Positions 42,149 through 50,728 of a stretch of DNA of 64,000 bases are shown here, in pieces. The stretch is from contig CANRIU010000002.1 of assembly GCA_947630755.1 (NCBI GenBank), forward strand, positions 46,899 through 110,898. The letters are read 5' to 3'. The DNA is from an uncultured Oscillospiraceae bacterium. Its GTDB lineage: Bacteria > Bacillota > Clostridia > Oscillospirales > Oscillospiraceae. Below the pieces are notes generated by a model that ran no database searches, had not been told where the DNA came from, and saw only the letters and a list, made by a program, of their open reading frames with translations. The translations under genes were made by a program, and so were the position numbers. Position 1 is the first letter of the stretch. The number at the start of each line of letters is the position of its first letter.

Positions 42149-44380
42149 TTATTTGTCTTTTTTTCTGCCGCCATTGAGACGGCGGGGTTTGAGCTTGTCT
42201 CTGCCGAAGAATATCCGCCCCAGCGCGTACACAGCCGTTAAGAGCACAAGGACGAAAAGGCACCGCTGCATTATGTGTATCGCCGCCGGAGGGAAGGTGT
42301 CCGACCAGGTGCCGATGTAGTCGTGCCCGTCTATCCACGCCGAGAACACCGCAAGGAAGGATATGACCGCCAGGGATACGTCCATGCGCTTGGAGTTTCG
42401 CCTGTCCACGATGTCGCTTTTCGTGTCATAGACCGTCTGAAGGTGCTCCCTGCTGCGGTTCAGCGCCTCAAGGAGCTCATCCGTCTTAAAGGCCGTCCTC
42501 AAAAGCGTCAGGGACTTTTGTGATGTGGGGTAATTTACCCTGATGTTCCAGAAATCTATCGTCTTTGAGTAGTCGTCATATATCCGGTCCACGCGCTCGA
42601 GAAACTCGATGGGGTCCCGGGCGCTGTATTCGGAGACGAGCTTCACCATCTGGGAGTTGGCTATCCGTATCGCCGCCTCCTCAAAAAGTATGAGCTCCAT
42701 GTAAAAGAGGGTTATCGCCTCGTCCTCCAGCCTCTGATAGACCGTGCCGATAAGCTCCGGGGAGAACTGGAGCACCACGTTGGTGTAGGCGCAGACATAC
42801 GCCCTGTCGTACTGCCCGAAGCCCTGCTCGGAGCTTGCAAGGGCCACTATCTCCTCATCGATTATCCTCCCGAAGGACTCCCCGTCGGGGTAGATCGTCT
42901 CCGACGCGATGAGGGACGCGAGCTGGTCTGTGGAGAGGCAGCTCTTTTCCCGGGGTATGACAATGAATGACTTTGCCGCGCCCTGCTTTACGATGCCGAA
43001 GCGCTCCTTCAAAAAGTCGAAAAGATTGTACTCCCTCCCGCCGCTGACGGCTGTCAGCTGGTTGCGGGCCACGTTGTCGAGAAAGTGGCTCAGCAGAAAC
43101 GGGCATGACATGGATACAAAGGTCAGCACCCCGCAGCGGCTGCGCTTGTCCACGGAGATATACACATCCACCAGCGCCTCCGGGCCGATGCTGTCCGCCT
43201 CATGCTCGTAGGTGTCCACCGTGGGCTCCTCGAATATTTTCACCGCGAGCTTTCCGAGATAGCTTCGGCTTATGCGCTCCTTGAGCGCCGCAAGGTCGTC
43301 CACGTCGTCCGCCCGGGAGGGTATCCCCGCCTCGTAGTAGGTCCTGTAATCCAGGAGCTTTATCAGCTTTTCCGCCGTGGGGTCGGAGTTTCCCGTGCCG
43401 AGCCTCTCCGGGTCTGAATACTCCACCGGGATGGACACGAAGAGGTCCGGGATAAGCGACCACTCGGCGCTTCGCTTTTTCATCATCTCCCTCAGCGTGT
43501 CGTTGAGGAGCGGCTCGCAGGTGTAGCTCTCAAGCTGTATGTATAAAAGCCTCCCGCCCCGGATCTCCTCCCTGAAGCGGCAGATGTTTATCCGCCGCTG
43601 GTACTCCAGCAGCGCGCCATAGTCTATCGACACAAGGTCCGCCCTTGTCACCGCCCGGTCCTTCTGCCTGAAAAACGTCACGCCGTACTCCTCTCCCTGC
43701 TCCACGCCGATGAGGAATACTCCGCTTCGCACAAGCTCATGCTCAATGCCCCAGCGCCGAAGAAGCCCGCTCTCCGGCAAAAGGAGCATATTGCCCCTGT
43801 TTTGCAGTTCCCCGCCGCCGGGAGGGCCGGGGTCCCGCTTTATGTAGAAATAGCCCTCGTCGAGGGCGGTAATTTCAAAGTCCCTTGCCTTATATATCTC
43901 AAGCGACCCCTCGTTTGAGACGTCGCTTACGATAAACCTGTCGGGGTATGCGGCGATAATGTGGTCCACCAGCGCCGAGGCCATGCCCATGCCCCGGTTT
44001 TCCGGCCTCACGGCGATGGACAAAATGTACATGACCTCGCCATTTAGGCTCTCGATTTTCCCGTGGAGGCCCTTGGCGTAGGGAAGCTCCCCCATGTCCT
44101 CCACGCCGAAGATGGCGCGGAAGGCGTCGGTGTGCTCCCGCCGCAGGCGCTTGTAGTCAAAGCAGAGGATGAACCCCTCCAGCCTCTCGCCGTCAACCAC
44201 GCCAAAGCAGAAGCCGTTCTCAAGGCAGTGGTTCAGCGCCGGAAGAAAAAGCTCCCGCATTTTCTCCCGTGTTGCCTCGCCCTCCATTACCTGGGCGTAG
44301 TAGTGGTCGTCCTTAAAGCAGTTGAAAAAAAGGTCGAATACCGACTCCAAATCGCCGATGCCAAGCTCTGAAAGCTCCAT
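42149..44380 (-). CDS. GNAT acetyltransferase fused to a large domain with C-terminal membrane helices
   Basis: The 743-residue protein starts at ATG 44380 (AGGGAGATAAA). Residues about 1-185 are a GNAT domain: VMYILSIAVRPENRGMGMASALVDHI contains the acetyl-CoA loop, and EGSLEIYKARDF is the typical last helix. A long region of about 450 residues without recognised family follows. Two membrane segments lie near the end (VSLAVISFLAVFSAW; LFVLVLLTAVYALGRIFF) with a basic tail. I infer a membrane-tethered acetyltransferase modifying a component of the same system. Confidence 0.75.
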   Translation of the reverse strand: MELSELGIGDLESVFDLFFNCFKDDHYYAQVMEGEATREKMRELFLPALNHCLENGFCFGVVDGERLEGFILCFDYKRLRREHTDAFRAIFGVEDMGELPYAKGLHGKIESLNGEVMYILSIAVRPENRGMGMASALVDHIIAAYPDRFIVSDVSNEGSLEIYKARDFEITALDEGYFYIKRDPGPPGGGELQNRGNMLLLPESGLLRRWGIEHELVRSGVFLIGVEQGEEYGVTFFRQKDRAVTRADLVSIDYGALLEYQRRINICRFREEIRGGRLLYIQLESYTCEPLLNDTLREMMKKRSAEWSLIPDLFVSIPVEYSDPERLGTGNSDPTAEKLIKLLDYRTYYEAGIPSRADDVDDLAALKERISRSYLGKLAVKIFEEPTVDTYEHEADSIGPEALVDVYISVDKRSRCGVLTFVSMSCPFLLSHFLDNVARNQLTAVSGGREYNLFDFLKERFGIVKQGAAKSFIVIPREKSCLSTDQLASLIASETIYPDGESFGRIIDEEIVALASSEQGFGQYDRAYVCAYTNVVLQFSPELIGTVYQRLEDEAITLFYMELILFEEAAIRIANSQMVKLVSEYSARDPIEFLERVDRIYDDYSKTIDFWNIRVNYPTSQKSLTLLRTAFKTDELLEALNRSREHLQTVYDTKSDIVDRRNSKRMDVSLAVISFLAVFSAWIDGHDYIGTWSDTFPPAAIHIMQRCLFVLVLLTAVYALGRIFFGRDKLKPRRLNGGRKKDK

Positions 44381-44474
44381 TTTATCTCCCTCTTTTAACG
44401 CCCCGCCCCGCGAAAACCGCGGCGCATGGCGGCGCTTCTCCAATAAACTGCCTGCTTTTTATTGGAAAGCAGTA

Positions 44475-46232
44475 TCAAATGTCGTCCTTCGCCTTCTCCT
44501 CCTCGCTGAGCTCATCGTATGGCACAAGGTCGTGGTGGAGCTTCGCAAGGTCGTTGCGGCTGGAGCGGTCCCGGGAGCCGGACCAGCGGTAGCCCTCCGT
44601 CCGCATAAAGGCGTTCCAGCGGCGGTGCTCCACGATCCGAAGCGCCTCCCGCTCCTCGTGTGTGCGCTCCCCCGCGGGCTTTTCCGCCCCGGGTATGCCC
44701 AGCTCCCGGCGGAGCCTGACGTGGAGCGCGGAGGCAACGGACGAGCGGAAATTATACTCAAATTCCCAGAAATCCCGCTCCGTGCCCCACTTTTTATGCC
44801 GGGCCAGCGCCTCCTGCTCCAGCGCGGAGCTCATAACCGTCTCCTCGCGGCAGGCCGAGTCCATGTCCCCGGTGAAAACAATGTTGTAGGGCTGATTTTT
44901 GAAGTTCACGGCGTTTTTAAGGCTTCTCGCCATCCGGGAGCTTCGCACTACGGCCCGCACCACCGGGTCCATGCCCATCCCCGCCGAGAGCTCCCGCGCC
45001 CGCACGGCGGCGGAAAGCGTCTCGCTGTCGTTGTTAAGGTCCGCAAAGACCCATGTCACATATTTAAGCGCCGTAAACTCCCCGGCAAAGCGCCCGGTAT
45101 CGGCGCCCACCCCGGAATGTACGGTTATGAAGTACTCGGCCTCCCCGGATATGCGCACGCCGTTCATCTCCATGAGCTCCGGGCAAAGGGCGGAAAGTCT
45201 GTCCTGCGCGTCCTCACTCCGGTCAAATACATCTATGTGCAGCTCATAGCCCGTCATCTGTCCGTACCAGCAAAGGGCCTTGAAGGCCTCGGTGCCGCAG
45301 CCCTCCAGCCCCAATATAACGGCGCCGATGTACCTCCCGCCGCCGTCCTCCCGGGCGGAGTCAAATATCTCCCGCCCGCTCTCATAGAGCATGGAGTTCA
45401 CTATCGACCGCTTCATGTCCACCCGGCGGACGACCATGCCGCCCTCCCGTGCCGTCTGAAAGAGGAGCTCCGACTGGGTGCTGTCGGAAAAAACGAAAAG
45501 CCGCGTCCCCGGCTTGGAGCCCCAGCGCTCAAAAACCGCCAGTCCCTGGGCGGTATTCTGATCCGTGTCCTCGCCCATGACGATAAACGTGACCCGGTTT
45601 GTGAGCATATGCAGCCCCAGGCGCAGCGCCGCCGCCTCGCGCTGGAAAATAACCGCGCCGAGGCCGCGCACCTGCTGCTCAAGCTCCGTCTCCCGCTCCT
45701 GCTCCTCCACCCCGGCAAACACGATGAGCGCCCGGCGGTGTCCCCGCCTGATGCTCCCCGCCAGGGCGGCGGAGGACTCATTGAGCGCGGAGAATATATA
45801 CGTCTCCGAGAAAAACCGGAGCGCCATCCTCCCCGCGCCGGATATGTTTTTGATAAATGTAAGTACGAAGCTGAAGGTCAGCACCGGGCCCAGCACATAA
45901 AGCGCCACGGCGGCGAGCCTGTAAGCCTCCGCCGCCTCCCCGGCGTTGGAGGCGAAGCTCACCAGCGGGTCCACCTCGCCGTCCATGATAAACACCCGCA
46001 TGGTGTTGTGCAACGACACGAGTATTCCCTTCAGCACGGCGTCGGGCTGGCCTGAGTACGCCTCGTAGTACATCGGGAAGTGCAGTCCCAGCAGCGCCAA
46101 AAACGTGCCCAGAAGCACCGCGCTTCTCAGCGTGAAGCGCCCTCCCCACTGCCCCGCGCCCCTGCACACCGCCCAGAGGGCGACGCAGGCCGCGAAGGCC
46201 GTCAGGGATATGATAAGGAAGCTCGATTCCAT
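44475..46232 (-). CDS. RyR-domain membrane protein with TrkA-N-like region
   Basis: The 585-residue protein has three membrane helices (about 4-25, 34-56 and 102-126). The following cytoplasmic part has two Rossmann-like segments (RALIVFAGVEEQ and AVILGLEGCGTEAFKAL). The C-terminal ~50 residues (EHRRWNAFMRTEGYRWSG, then HHDLVPYDELSEEEKAKD) match the RyR domain known from ryanodine receptors and from bacterial signalling proteins often linked to TrkA-N domains. RyR domains are proposed ligand sensors in nucleotide-centred conflict systems. Its neighbour two genes downstream is the RCK channel. Confidence 0.85.
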   Translation of the reverse strand: MESSFLIISLTAFAACVALWAVCRGAGQWGGRFTLRSAVLLGTFLALLGLHFPMYYEAYSGQPDAVLKGILVSLHNTMRVFIMDGEVDPLVSFASNAGEAAEAYRLAAVALYVLGPVLTFSFVLTFIKNISGAGRMALRFFSETYIFSALNESSAALAGSIRRGHRRALIVFAGVEEQERETELEQQVRGLGAVIFQREAAALRLGLHMLTNRVTFIVMGEDTDQNTAQGLAVFERWGSKPGTRLFVFSDSTQSELLFQTAREGGMVVRRVDMKRSIVNSMLYESGREIFDSAREDGGGRYIGAVILGLEGCGTEAFKALCWYGQMTGYELHIDVFDRSEDAQDRLSALCPELMEMNGVRISGEAEYFITVHSGVGADTGRFAGEFTALKYVTWVFADLNNDSETLSAAVRARELSAGMGMDPVVRAVVRSSRMARSLKNAVNFKNQPYNIVFTGDMDSACREETVMSSALEQEALARHKKWGTERDFWEFEYNFRSSVASALHVRLRRELGIPGAEKPAGERTHEEREALRIVEHRRWNAFMRTEGYRWSGSRDRSSRNDLAKLHHDLVPYDELSEEEKAKDDI

Positions 46233-46283
46233 AGCCTTGTTCCTCCAAAATCGGCGCCTGTCTGCTCCGGAGCGCGCCGCCCG

Positions 46284-46495
46284 TCACCTTAAGGCGGGAG
46301 AGCCGTCGGATTTCCTGTATGCCCCGTATACCGTCTGCTCTATCCGGCGGGTAAACTCCTTCTTCTTATCCGGAAAATGGTGCTGTCGCCGCCCTTTTTC
46401 AGGGCGGCGATGGCATCCTGTGTCTCGCATATGCGGCTGCTGGCAGCCGAGGTCCTTGAGAGGAGCCGATCGTACTCCTCGACCGAAACGCTCAT
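46284..46495 (-). pseudogene. Small cargo-operon gene with an apparent frameshift
   Basis: ATG 46495 (GCAGGGAGAA site, 24 bases after the upstream stop) opens a frame giving SVSVEEYDRLLSRTSAASSR and ending prematurely at 46340 after 51 codons. After the T4 run (AAAA in + orientation near 46375) a second frame gives PDKKKEFTRRIEQTVYGAYR and stops at 46284. One extra base in the run would join the two into a 70-residue helical protein. It may be an indel, an assembly error or programmed frameshifting. The function is unknown. Confidence 0.55.
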
Positions 46496-46519
46496 TTCTC
46501 CCTGCCTGCCTCCGCGGCA

Positions 46520-49500
46520 TCAGCAGCGGCAGTGCTTGTTCTGGCACTGCCCCCGGACTGCCTCCTTCACCTTCTCGGGGTCTATGGTGGGGAAATCCCT
46601 GTAAGGGGAGCTCCTGATTATCGACATGTCCTTCACCAGCGGGTACTGCTCCCGGTAGAGCCGGAAGCCCACGCCGTAAACGTCGCTGCGCTGGGCCGTC
46701 TCCTCCTCCTGCTGGGAGGCATAGTACGTCTCGCCTATCTGATAAAGGTACTGGATTGCCGCCCACATCGCCATGCCCTCGTAGACTATGTCCCGGGCAG
46801 TGGCTGTGCACTCTCTGCGCCCCATGCCGTAGACCCGGCGTACAAGGCCGTCGTCCCAGTTGAGGTACTGCCAGATGTGCGTAAGCTCATGCACCATGGT
46901 GTCCACAGTGGCGAGCCTCGGGCTGCCGTTCTCCATTATTACGCTGTACTTCCCGAACCTGCGCTGGGCGTAACCCAGTGTCCTCGCCGCCACCTCGGTG
47001 GAGGGCTTGAACACCGACCCGGAACCCTTCGCCACGGTCCTGGCGTCAGCCATTCTGACGGTTATGGGCACATGGAAGGTGACCTCATAGAACATCTCCA
47101 TGAGCTCCAGCGCTTTGTAGAACACCTCGGTGAATTCCTCCACCGTGACGATGGCGCTGGATGAGCAGTCGTTGCACCTGACCCGCCCGTCGGAGAGCAC
47201 GTCGTAGCTCACGCCGCTCAGAGCCTTTCCGCAGAAGTCGCAGTGGTTCACGGCCTCAAGGTCCGTCTCCGGCTGCCTGCCGCCCCTGCGCGCACGGGTG
47301 AGGGCATTGTCGGAGTAGCCCCGCAGGTGCAGATACCTGCGCACGTCCTCAATCCTCAGGTGCCCGTCTATCTCGTCAAAGCCGTATTTAAGGTAGCACT
47401 CCCGCTGATAGCGCGTCTGCTCCGCCGGGGCTATCCCCGCGGCCTTGAAGGCGTCCTCCAGCCACAGCCCGTCGCCGGGCATTGTCTCGTCCTCGAATAC
47501 GCCCGTGCCGTCGATGTGAACAGGCTCCGCCTCGCCCCCGCTGCCGTCGGGAAGCTCCTTCGCGGGCTTATCCTCCCCGGTGTCTGCGGCGCCAGGCCCA
47601 TAGCCGCCTTCCCCGGCGGCGGGACGGTCCTCCGCGCCGCTTTCCGGCGCTGCCTCTCCGGGCATCTCATTACCCGGCGCGCCGCTCCCGCCGGAGAGCT
47701 CCGCCTCCCCGGGCGTTCCGATATGCGGCTCGTCCTCGTGCTTTTTCCGGGAGAAGATGCTCCGTATCCTGTCCGCCATGCGCAGGAACACGTTCCGCCG
47801 CTTTACGGCCTCCTCGGGCATCTTCACCTTCTCCGGCACCGGGTCCTCCATCTCGGGCTCACACATCTTCTCAAAGTGCCAGTCCAAAAAGTCGGCGATG
47901 ATCTCCAGCAGCCTTGGGAGGTTCCTGTTCACCGCGTCCAGCAGCCCCAGATCTATGCTGCTGTCCTCGGCGATGTATATGTACTCGTCGCCGATGTTCC
48001 CGTCGGCGGCGTACACGGCGTAATTGAGCACGCCCTCTATGTCATCCGGTCTCTTCGCCAGCACAGCCAGATACTGCCAGGCGTCCGGGAAGACGCTGTG
48101 GAACAGCTCCGACAGCAACAGGCACATCGTGAAGCGTATCCTCTCGTCGGTCTCCGGGAGCTTTATCCGCAGAACGTTCTTGCTGCGGTACTCCCTGTCG
48201 TAGTCGCCGCTGTTCGGGTCGCCCTCGTAGCCCACGAGCTTCGCCGAACGCAGGTCGTGCATATCGCCCATGTCCAGATACCCCGTGGTTGTGACGGTGA
48301 AATCCGCGCAGACAACGCTGACCTCCACATCCATCACCGTGCGGGAATACTTGACCTCGCTCCAGTCCTCGTCGCCGAAGTGGTATGTCCGGAGCTGCCT
48401 GTAATAGCGCCTGCCGTTATAAAGGTCGGAGGCCCTTCGCAGTATTATCCCGTTCACGGGGGAGACCATCTTGACCTGATAGTACTTGCCGAAATATGTG
48501 ACGAACTGCCCGGGCAGCACCGTCTGGGCCACATGGCCGAACATCTTGGCGTCGATGTACTCCGTCTCCCGCTTCTCGTCCTCCACGATGTAGTAGGCGG
48601 TCTTCAGGGTCCTGGCAAAATTTTTGTCAAACGCCCCCCGGGAGATGCCGTAGTAGTTTGTCATCCGGACGCTCATTTTCTCGTCGCCGCCCGTGACGCT
48701 GCGTATCTCCAGTATAGTGCCGTCCACGCCCGTGTACTTGAGCATGAGGCCGGAGAAGGTGTCCAGCACGTCGTCCACCCTGCACCCCACCAGCAAAAGC
48801 TCGCTCATTATCTCGTCCTCCGCTATGGGCGCCACCGCCATCTTCAATATGAGCTTCAATACGGTGTTGCGCTCCGTCTTCGCGTAGTCGGGGACGATGG
48901 AGGGTATAGCGTTGGGGTTTGACAAAAACATCTGCTGGTTGCAGCGCATATAGTCCCGCAGAAGGTAGTTTTCCGAGAGGACGTTGACAAACGAGCTCTC
49001 CGAGCCCCGGGACAAAAACGCCCGCATGGTGCTGAATATGTTGCAGAACTCATCCTCCACAATAATGAACTGTTCCTTCTCCGGAACGGTGCTCCATAGC
49101 GTGGAGACGAATCTTATCCGCTCATAGAGCGACTTCTGGTGGGAGGGTATGCCCATGTAGCGGCAGATGGAGGAGTAATACTGCCCCGCTATCCACTTTA
49201 TGTCCCGCAGGGGCGCCTTTCTCTCCCCGTACCAGGTGACGAGCGGCACCTGATTCTTCACCGCCACTGCCGCCAGCTCCACTCCGTTTCCAAGGAACCT
49301 CACCTGCTTGTCGAAGAGGTCCTGCCGGATGAAGTCCCCGTCGGCGTTGAAGGCCATGCCGGAGTATGTGCTCCTTGGCGTGGGGGCCGCGACGACGTCG
49401 GTTATCTCCGTGCGCAGAAGGTGCGACATGGTGTCCACAAGGCCGTCGGTGTACCTGTCGCAGATGCAGTAGACGGGCTTGTCTCCGAAGCGGCTGGACT

Positions 49501-50728
49501 CCTCGCATATGACGCTCAGGCCCACCTGCCCGGTGTTCACCATTACCGACGGCTCCAGCAGAAGTATGAAGCCCACCCGGTTGAAAAACTCCCTGTTCGC
49601 CGCCAGCACGTCCACATCGTAGAGCTCCCGGAAGCTGAGCACCCCGACCTCGCAGTCGGGCTTTGCGTTGGTAAGCCCCCTCACCCGCCAGAGCGAGCGG
49701 ACGTGGGAGTAGTCCTTCAGCGTCTCCTCCAGCCACGCCGCGGCGTCCTCCCCGGTGGAGCCCCGCCCCGCGATAACAAGGCAGCGCTTCCCATGAAGGA
49801 GAGTATTTACCAGCGGCAGTGTGAGATACGCCGTCAGGTCCCGGTAGAAGGGGTTGAAGAACACAACGCTCCTGCCCTCCAGAAGGCTCACTGTGGCCTG
49901 AATGCTGTCGTTGTCAAAGGCCCTGCCGTCGTCGTAGGTGTTGAAGTATTCCGCGACGCTCTTTTTTATCCCGTCGTCGCTGCCGGAGAGCTCCTGGAGC
50001 GTCTGGGTGCTGCCGGACCTCGCGGCAAACTCGCTCCCGGTGTGGGAGGCCAGAACGTTGGGCTCAAAGAGCTTTTCATAGATCTCGCGTATCTTGTAGT
50101 AATTCTTTATCCGCCTGGAGTCTGACTCCACGCCGCCCACGTCGTGGGAGAACTCCTCCCGTGTCTTGCCGTTTAAAAACCCGTAGATCTCAACGGCGGG
50201 GATGAGCACCGCGGCTGGGAAAACGTACGCCCACATGGCGCTGTCCTCCCCCGCGCACCATACGACCGCCAGCACCGCGAAGGTTCCCGCGGCGGCGGCG
50301 AGCATGACGCCAAGGGCCACGGACCTCAGGTCTGCGGTCTTTTTCCTCAAAAACCACTGCCTGTAGCGCTCGTCAAGCTCATAGTATCTCCCGCTCCACC
50401 GCTCTATCCGCTCATCGTCGGACCATATGCCAAGGACGATCGGCAGCGCCACGGTCTTCAGGGCGATGAACCCGCCCAGAAGCAGCAGATTGAGTATCGG
50501 CACCTCCCCGTCCGCCAAAATCGGCAGGAGAGTGCATATCACCGACACCAGCTTCCTCTTCACCGTGAGGAACACCGTCCCCGCCACGGCGTAGACCAGG
50601 GCAAGTATGGGCATGAAGGGCAGCCGCGCACGGTTGAGGCGCTTTGCGCTGATAAGATAATCGATAAACGTAAGCGCCGCGATGGCCCCGAGAACCACCA
50701 GAGCGCGTATGGCGTCACCGTGCGTCAT
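46520..50728 (-). CDS. 1402-aa membrane protein with zinc ribbon and HExxH metallopeptidase domain
   Basis: The protein has five or six membrane helices in residues about 5-190, followed by a large cytoplasmic part. Residues about 280-800 have a helicase-like alternation (RCLVIAGRGSTGEDAAAWL, GFILLLEPSVM, DVVAAPTPRST) but no P-loop, so this is not claimed as an ATPase. After an acidic Gly/Pro-rich linker (about 1020-1090) there is a four-cysteine ribbon (CDFC...CNDC, residues 1163-1188). A gluzincin-type peptidase follows, with HELTH at 1280-1284 and the likely third ligand Glu1317 in YEGMAMW. The C-terminus is cysteine-rich. It overlaps the upstream gene by 14 bases. Confidence 0.75.
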   Translation of the reverse strand: MTHGDAIRALVVLGAIAALTFIDYLISAKRLNRARLPFMPILALVYAVAGTVFLTVKRKLVSVICTLLPILADGEVPILNLLLLGGFIALKTVALPIVLGIWSDDERIERWSGRYYELDERYRQWFLRKKTADLRSVALGVMLAAAAGTFAVLAVVWCAGEDSAMWAYVFPAAVLIPAVEIYGFLNGKTREEFSHDVGGVESDSRRIKNYYKIREIYEKLFEPNVLASHTGSEFAARSGSTQTLQELSGSDDGIKKSVAEYFNTYDDGRAFDNDSIQATVSLLEGRSVVFFNPFYRDLTAYLTLPLVNTLLHGKRCLVIAGRGSTGEDAAAWLEETLKDYSHVRSLWRVRGLTNAKPDCEVGVLSFRELYDVDVLAANREFFNRVGFILLLEPSVMVNTGQVGLSVICEESSRFGDKPVYCICDRYTDGLVDTMSHLLRTEITDVVAAPTPRSTYSGMAFNADGDFIRQDLFDKQVRFLGNGVELAAVAVKNQVPLVTWYGERKAPLRDIKWIAGQYYSSICRYMGIPSHQKSLYERIRFVSTLWSTVPEKEQFIIVEDEFCNIFSTMRAFLSRGSESSFVNVLSENYLLRDYMRCNQQMFLSNPNAIPSIVPDYAKTERNTVLKLILKMAVAPIAEDEIMSELLLVGCRVDDVLDTFSGLMLKYTGVDGTILEIRSVTGGDEKMSVRMTNYYGISRGAFDKNFARTLKTAYYIVEDEKRETEYIDAKMFGHVAQTVLPGQFVTYFGKYYQVKMVSPVNGIILRRASDLYNGRRYYRQLRTYHFGDEDWSEVKYSRTVMDVEVSVVCADFTVTTTGYLDMGDMHDLRSAKLVGYEGDPNSGDYDREYRSKNVLRIKLPETDERIRFTMCLLLSELFHSVFPDAWQYLAVLAKRPDDIEGVLNYAVYAADGNIGDEYIYIAEDSSIDLGLLDAVNRNLPRLLEIIADFLDWHFEKMCEPEMEDPVPEKVKMPEEAVKRRNVFLRMADRIRSIFSRKKHEDEPHIGTPGEAELSGGSGAPGNEMPGEAAPESGAEDRPAAGEGGYGPGAADTGEDKPAKELPDGSGGEAEPVHIDGTGVFEDETMPGDGLWLEDAFKAAGIAPAEQTRYQRECYLKYGFDEIDGHLRIEDVRRYLHLRGYSDNALTRARRGGRQPETDLEAVNHCDFCGKALSGVSYDVLSDGRVRCNDCSSSAIVTVEEFTEVFYKALELMEMFYEVTFHVPITVRMADARTVAKGSGSVFKPSTEVAARTLGYAQRRFGKYSVIMENGSPRLATVDTMVHELTHIWQYLNWDDGLVRRVYGMGRRECTATARDIVYEGMAMWAAIQYLYQIGETYYASQQEEETAQRSDVYGVGFRLYREQYPLVKDMSIIRSSPYRDFPTIDPEKVKEAVRGQCQNKHCRC

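Noticed and set aside
46520-50728. Calling the 280-800 segment of the 1402-aa protein a helicase or ATPase
   Set aside because: The strand pattern is suggestive, but no Walker A or DEAD-like motif is present, so an enzymatic call is not supported.
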